A DNA stretch of 64,000 nt from Variovorax sp. IB41. GTDB taxonomy: Bacteria; Pseudomonadota; Gammaproteobacteria; Burkholderiales; Burkholderiaceae_C. The notes under the pieces were generated by a model that was not told where the DNA came from, ran no database searches, and saw only the letters and a program-made list of their open reading frames with translations. This document shows positions 61,929 to 64,000 of the stretch, one piece after another (positions within the stretch are counted from its first letter, which is position 1; each line of letters begins with the position of its first letter). The translations under genes were made by a program, and so were the position numbers. The DNA is taken from NCBI RefSeq assembly GCF_016405905.1, contig NZ_JAEFCB010000025.1:1-64000 (forward strand), written 5' to 3'.

Positions 61929-62756
61929 TCAGGCAGGTACCGGGCGCTCGCCGGATTGCAGCCGGCGCTCGATATCCTCGAGCACGTTCGGGAGGTCCGC
62001 CACGCTGTCGATCACGTAGTGCGCACCGGCCGCCTTGAGCTGCGTGGTCGCGATCTCGCGCAGGGCCTGCTGCTGCACCTCGTCGAGCGCCGTCCACTCG
62101 GCCAGCGTGAGCCCTACCGAGTTGCCGCTGATGGCAAGGCCCACGGCCCAGCTGCCGGCATTGAGGCCTTCCTGCAGGCCCACGCCGGTGTCGTCGACCT
62201 TCACCACGGTGTGCGGCGGCCAGACGCCCAGGTCGGCGAAGCAGCGGTACATCATGAGCGGCGACGGGCGGCCTTCGGCGAGGTCGCCACCGCACACGAG
62301 ATTGTCGGGCGCGTAGCCGCCGGCCGCCGCGATGGGCACGACCACTTCCATGATCGGGCGGTTGTAGCCGGTGGTCGAGCCGATCTTCAGGCCCCGCTCG
62401 CGCGCGGTGTTGACCGCGTCGATCGCGCCGGGAATGAAGTCGGCATGGTCGCGCGCGCTCGCGGCATTCATCGGCGTGAACACTTCGTAGAGGCGGTCCA
62501 CATCCGCATCGTTGAAGGCGTGGCCGTGCTTCGCTTCCCATTGCGAGCCGATGCGCGGCAGTGTGCCGAGCGCCTTGATGTGGTCCCACTTGGCCATGCC
62601 CATCGGGCCGCGCGCTTCGGCGATGGTGATGTCCACGCCGAACTGTTCGAACAGCTTCACGAAGGCGCCCATGGGCGCGCAGGAACCGAAGTCGAGGATG
62701 GTGCCGGCCCAGTCGAAGACGACGGCCTGGAGCTTGGAGTGGTTGTGGGCGTTCAT
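61929..62756 (-). CDS. phnX: Phosphonoacetaldehyde hydrolase
   Basis: HAD-family enzyme that cleaves phosphonoacetaldehyde to acetaldehyde and phosphate, 275 residues. Nucleophile motif VVFDWAGTILDFGS (DWAGT), the Schiff-base Lys in GMAKWDHIKAL that makes this HAD branch special, STTGYNRPIM and VKVDDTGVGLQEGLNAG. Start chosen at the ATG complementary to 62754-62756 (MNAHNHSKLQ); an in-frame upstream ATG would add 14 residues. It follows the FAD oxidoreductase gene across a REP palindrome; both belong to 2-aminoethylphosphonate degradation. Confidence 0.94.
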   Translation of the reverse strand: MNAHNHSKLQAVVFDWAGTILDFGSCAPMGAFVKLFEQFGVDITIAEARGPMGMAKWDHIKALGTLPRIGSQWEAKHGHAFNDADVDRLYEVFTPMNAASARDHADFIPGAIDAVNTARERGLKIGSTTGYNRPIMEVVVPIAAAGGYAPDNLVCGGDLAEGRPSPLMMYRCFADLGVWPPHTVVKVDDTGVGLQEGLNAGSWAVGLAISGNSVGLTLAEWTALDEVQQQALREIATTQLKAAGAHYVIDSVADLPNVLEDIERRLQSGERPVPA

Positions 62757-62808
62757 GGCAACAAATGGAGGGGAGTGGACGAATTTTCGATCGGTCAATC
62801 GATAGACC

Positions 62809-62868
62809 CCGTTCGGGCTGAGCCTGTCGAAGCCTCGCGCGGCGCTTCGACAAGCTCAGCCCGAACGG
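62809..62868. repeat. REP-like 25-bp inverted repeat upstream of phnX
   Basis: Arms at 62809-62833 and 62844-62868 are reverse complements with a single mismatch, separated by 10 nt. The arm core CGGGCTGAGC...TGTCGAAG is a sequence type I recognise as dispersed repeats in many proteobacterial genomes. It lies between the FAD oxidoreductase and phnX genes, so it is transcribed if the two form an operon. Confidence 0.88.
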
Positions 62869-62912
62869 TTGGATCTTCCGAACGCGATCGGGTATGAATC
62901 ATCTGGTGCGCC

Positions 62913-64000
62913 TCACCATGCGTCGAAAACGTCGTGCGCGATGCCGAAGCCGGTGCTCGCGCCGCTGCCGCTGGTGACCAGCACCACGCGCGTGGCGTCG
63001 TCGGGCGCGTCGATCACGCAGGGCGTGGTCTGGGATGAAGGGTAGACGCCGGTCCAGCGCTCGGTGATCTGCGCGGTCTCGAGGTTGAGCGTGCTGCGCA
63101 GGTGGCGCAGGATGAGCTGGTCGACCTCTTCCATCGCGAAGGGCTCGGGCGCATCGCCGTAGTGGTGCGAATCGCCGACCACGAGCGAGCCGTCGGCGCT
63201 CTGCACCACGATGAGGTGGATGCCGTGCGCGAGCGACGCGGCCTCCTCCTGCTGCAACCGCGCGCGCAATGCGGCGGCCTCGGGCAGCGTGCTGTAGCCC
63301 TCGTAGCGCACGAGGCTCAGGTCCATCATCACCGAGCCCGGCAAATGAAAGCCCGCCTCGGGCTTCACGCGCAGCATCTGCAGGCGGCACAGCGTGAGAT
63401 CGTGGGCGGCGATGCGGTCGGCGAAGAGACCGTGCAGGTCGGTGTTGGTGCAGACCACCACGCGCTCGCCGCGCAGCGTGCCGCGTGAGGTGCGCACGCG
63501 CGGCGTCTCGACTTCGTGCACGGTTTCGCCGAAGCGGAACACCACGCCGTGCACCTCGGCCAGCCACTTCGCGAAGAGGCCGATGGCGGTGCGCGATTCG
63601 ACGCGCAACTCGTGCGGGCTGAAGAGCACCGAGCGCGCGTCGGCCAGGCTCAGCGCCGGGGCCTTGGCTTGTGCATCGGCGGCATCGAGCAGCTCGCAGG
63701 CCTCGCCCATCGGCGTGCGCATGAAAGCTTCGAGCACGTCGTGCGCCTCGGGCCGGTAAGCCGCGAGCCAGAGGTTGCGGTGCACGATGTCGATGCCCGC
63801 CTGCGGCGCAACGCTTTGCCACACCTCGCGCGCCTGCATCGCGCGGCGCCAGGTGTCGCCCGGCGCCTGGCCGGTGATGGTGATGAAGCCGAAGTTGCGG
63901 ATCGACGCGCCGATGGCGGCCGCGTCGCGCTCGACCACGCAGACCTTCAGGCCCCGCTGCGCCGCGGTGTAGGCATGGGCCAGGCCGACGATGCCGGCGC
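62913..64000 (-). CDS. Phosphonate-associated FAD-dependent oxidoreductase (5' end outside window)
   Basis: About 362 residues visible; the gene continues past the right edge. The visible N-terminal part AGIVGLAHAYTAAQRGLKVC is the end of a Rossmann FAD-binding motif, followed by VVERDAAAIGASIRNFGF. C-terminal block LVTSGSGASTGFGIAHDVFD closes the flavin site. This is the DAO-like family (TIGR03364) found beside phnX and phosphonate genes; relatives such as PbfD oxidise substituted 2-aminoethylphosphonates. Linkage to phnX supports that role here. Confidence 0.88.
   Translation of the reverse strand, partial: AGIVGLAHAYTAAQRGLKVCVVERDAAAIGASIRNFGFITITGQAPGDTWRRAMQAREVWQSVAPQAGIDIVHRNLWLAAYRPEAHDVLEAFMRTPMGEACELLDAADAQAKAPALSLADARSVLFSPHELRVESRTAIGLFAKWLAEVHGVVFRFGETVHEVETPRVRTSRGTLRGERVVVCTNTDLHGLFADRIAAHDLTLCRLQMLRVKPEAGFHLPGSVMMDLSLVRYEGYSTLPEAAALRARLQQEEAASLAHGIHLIVVQSADGSLVVGDSHHYGDAPEPFAMEEVDQLILRHLRSTLNLETAQITERWTGVYPSSQTTPCVIDAPDDATRVVLVTSGSGASTGFGIAHDVFDAW

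Overview
The window is high-GC DNA (clearly above 60 % by eye), densely coded on both strands, with short overlapping operons. Gene content (Bug/TctC-type solute-binding protein, Gram-negative beta-barrel porin, MctP/DUF3311 pair, beta-proteobacterial COQ7, complete gsp operon, many ABC importers) and the style of its intergenic palindromes point to a Burkholderiales bacterium of the Comamonadaceae, most like Variovorax. The genus is an inference from sequence style; no search was run. No rRNA, tRNA, transposase, prophage or CRISPR array was seen.

Layout. 1-4.0 kb (minus): polyol/sugar ABC importer (ATPase cut by the window edge, two permeases, binding protein). 4.2-7.3 kb: LysR regulator divergent from an orphan Bug binding protein and a PdxA2-type dehydrogenase. 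7.3-17.3 kb: central sugar-phosphate block with tal-pgi, a lipocalin, an AfuABC-type importer operon ending in a HAD phosphatase, and zwf divergent from it. The importer's binding protein keeps a His-Asp...Glu pattern that I associate with sugar-phosphate binding, so import, dephosphorylation and G6P/pentose-phosphate metabolism may be coupled. 17.5-20.1 kb: Tat-signalled DOPA-dioxygenase homologue and an MctP-type Na+/monocarboxylate symporter with DUF3311 partner. 20.2-27.3 kb: six-gene peptide ABC operon with an embedded M20 amidohydrolase. 27.4-32.0 kb: porin, coq7, OsmC, a candidate small RNA, and ilvA.

32.1-43.5 kb: type II secretion system, with gspC divergent from gspGHIJK and gspLMNDEF. 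43.5-45.0 kb: MANRSYL-type unknown protein and a 5'-nucleotidase. 45.3-55.2 kb is the most unusual part: a LamG-bearing alkaline-phosphatase-like lipoprotein and three phosphocholine-type phospholipase C paralogues with Tat signals. Two of these are each preceded by a 65-69 residue micro-lipoprotein with an almost invariant Gly-rich/Pro-Thr-rich mature part. Placed just behind the secretion operon, this looks like a secreted phospholipid-scavenging cassette that has been duplicated and partly homogenised. A pair of long palindromes whose apical loops are inverted copies of each other lies between cassette copies.

55.2-64.0 kb: 8-oxoguanine deaminase, DUF2970 plus di-haem and tri-haem cytochromes c, a MocR-type regulator, an MFS transporter, a 44-residue lipoprotein, phnX and the 3' part of a phosphonate-associated FAD oxidoreductase (2-aminoethylphosphonate use). 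Phosphorus acquisition (sugar phosphates, nucleotides, phospholipids, phosphonates) recurs across the window.
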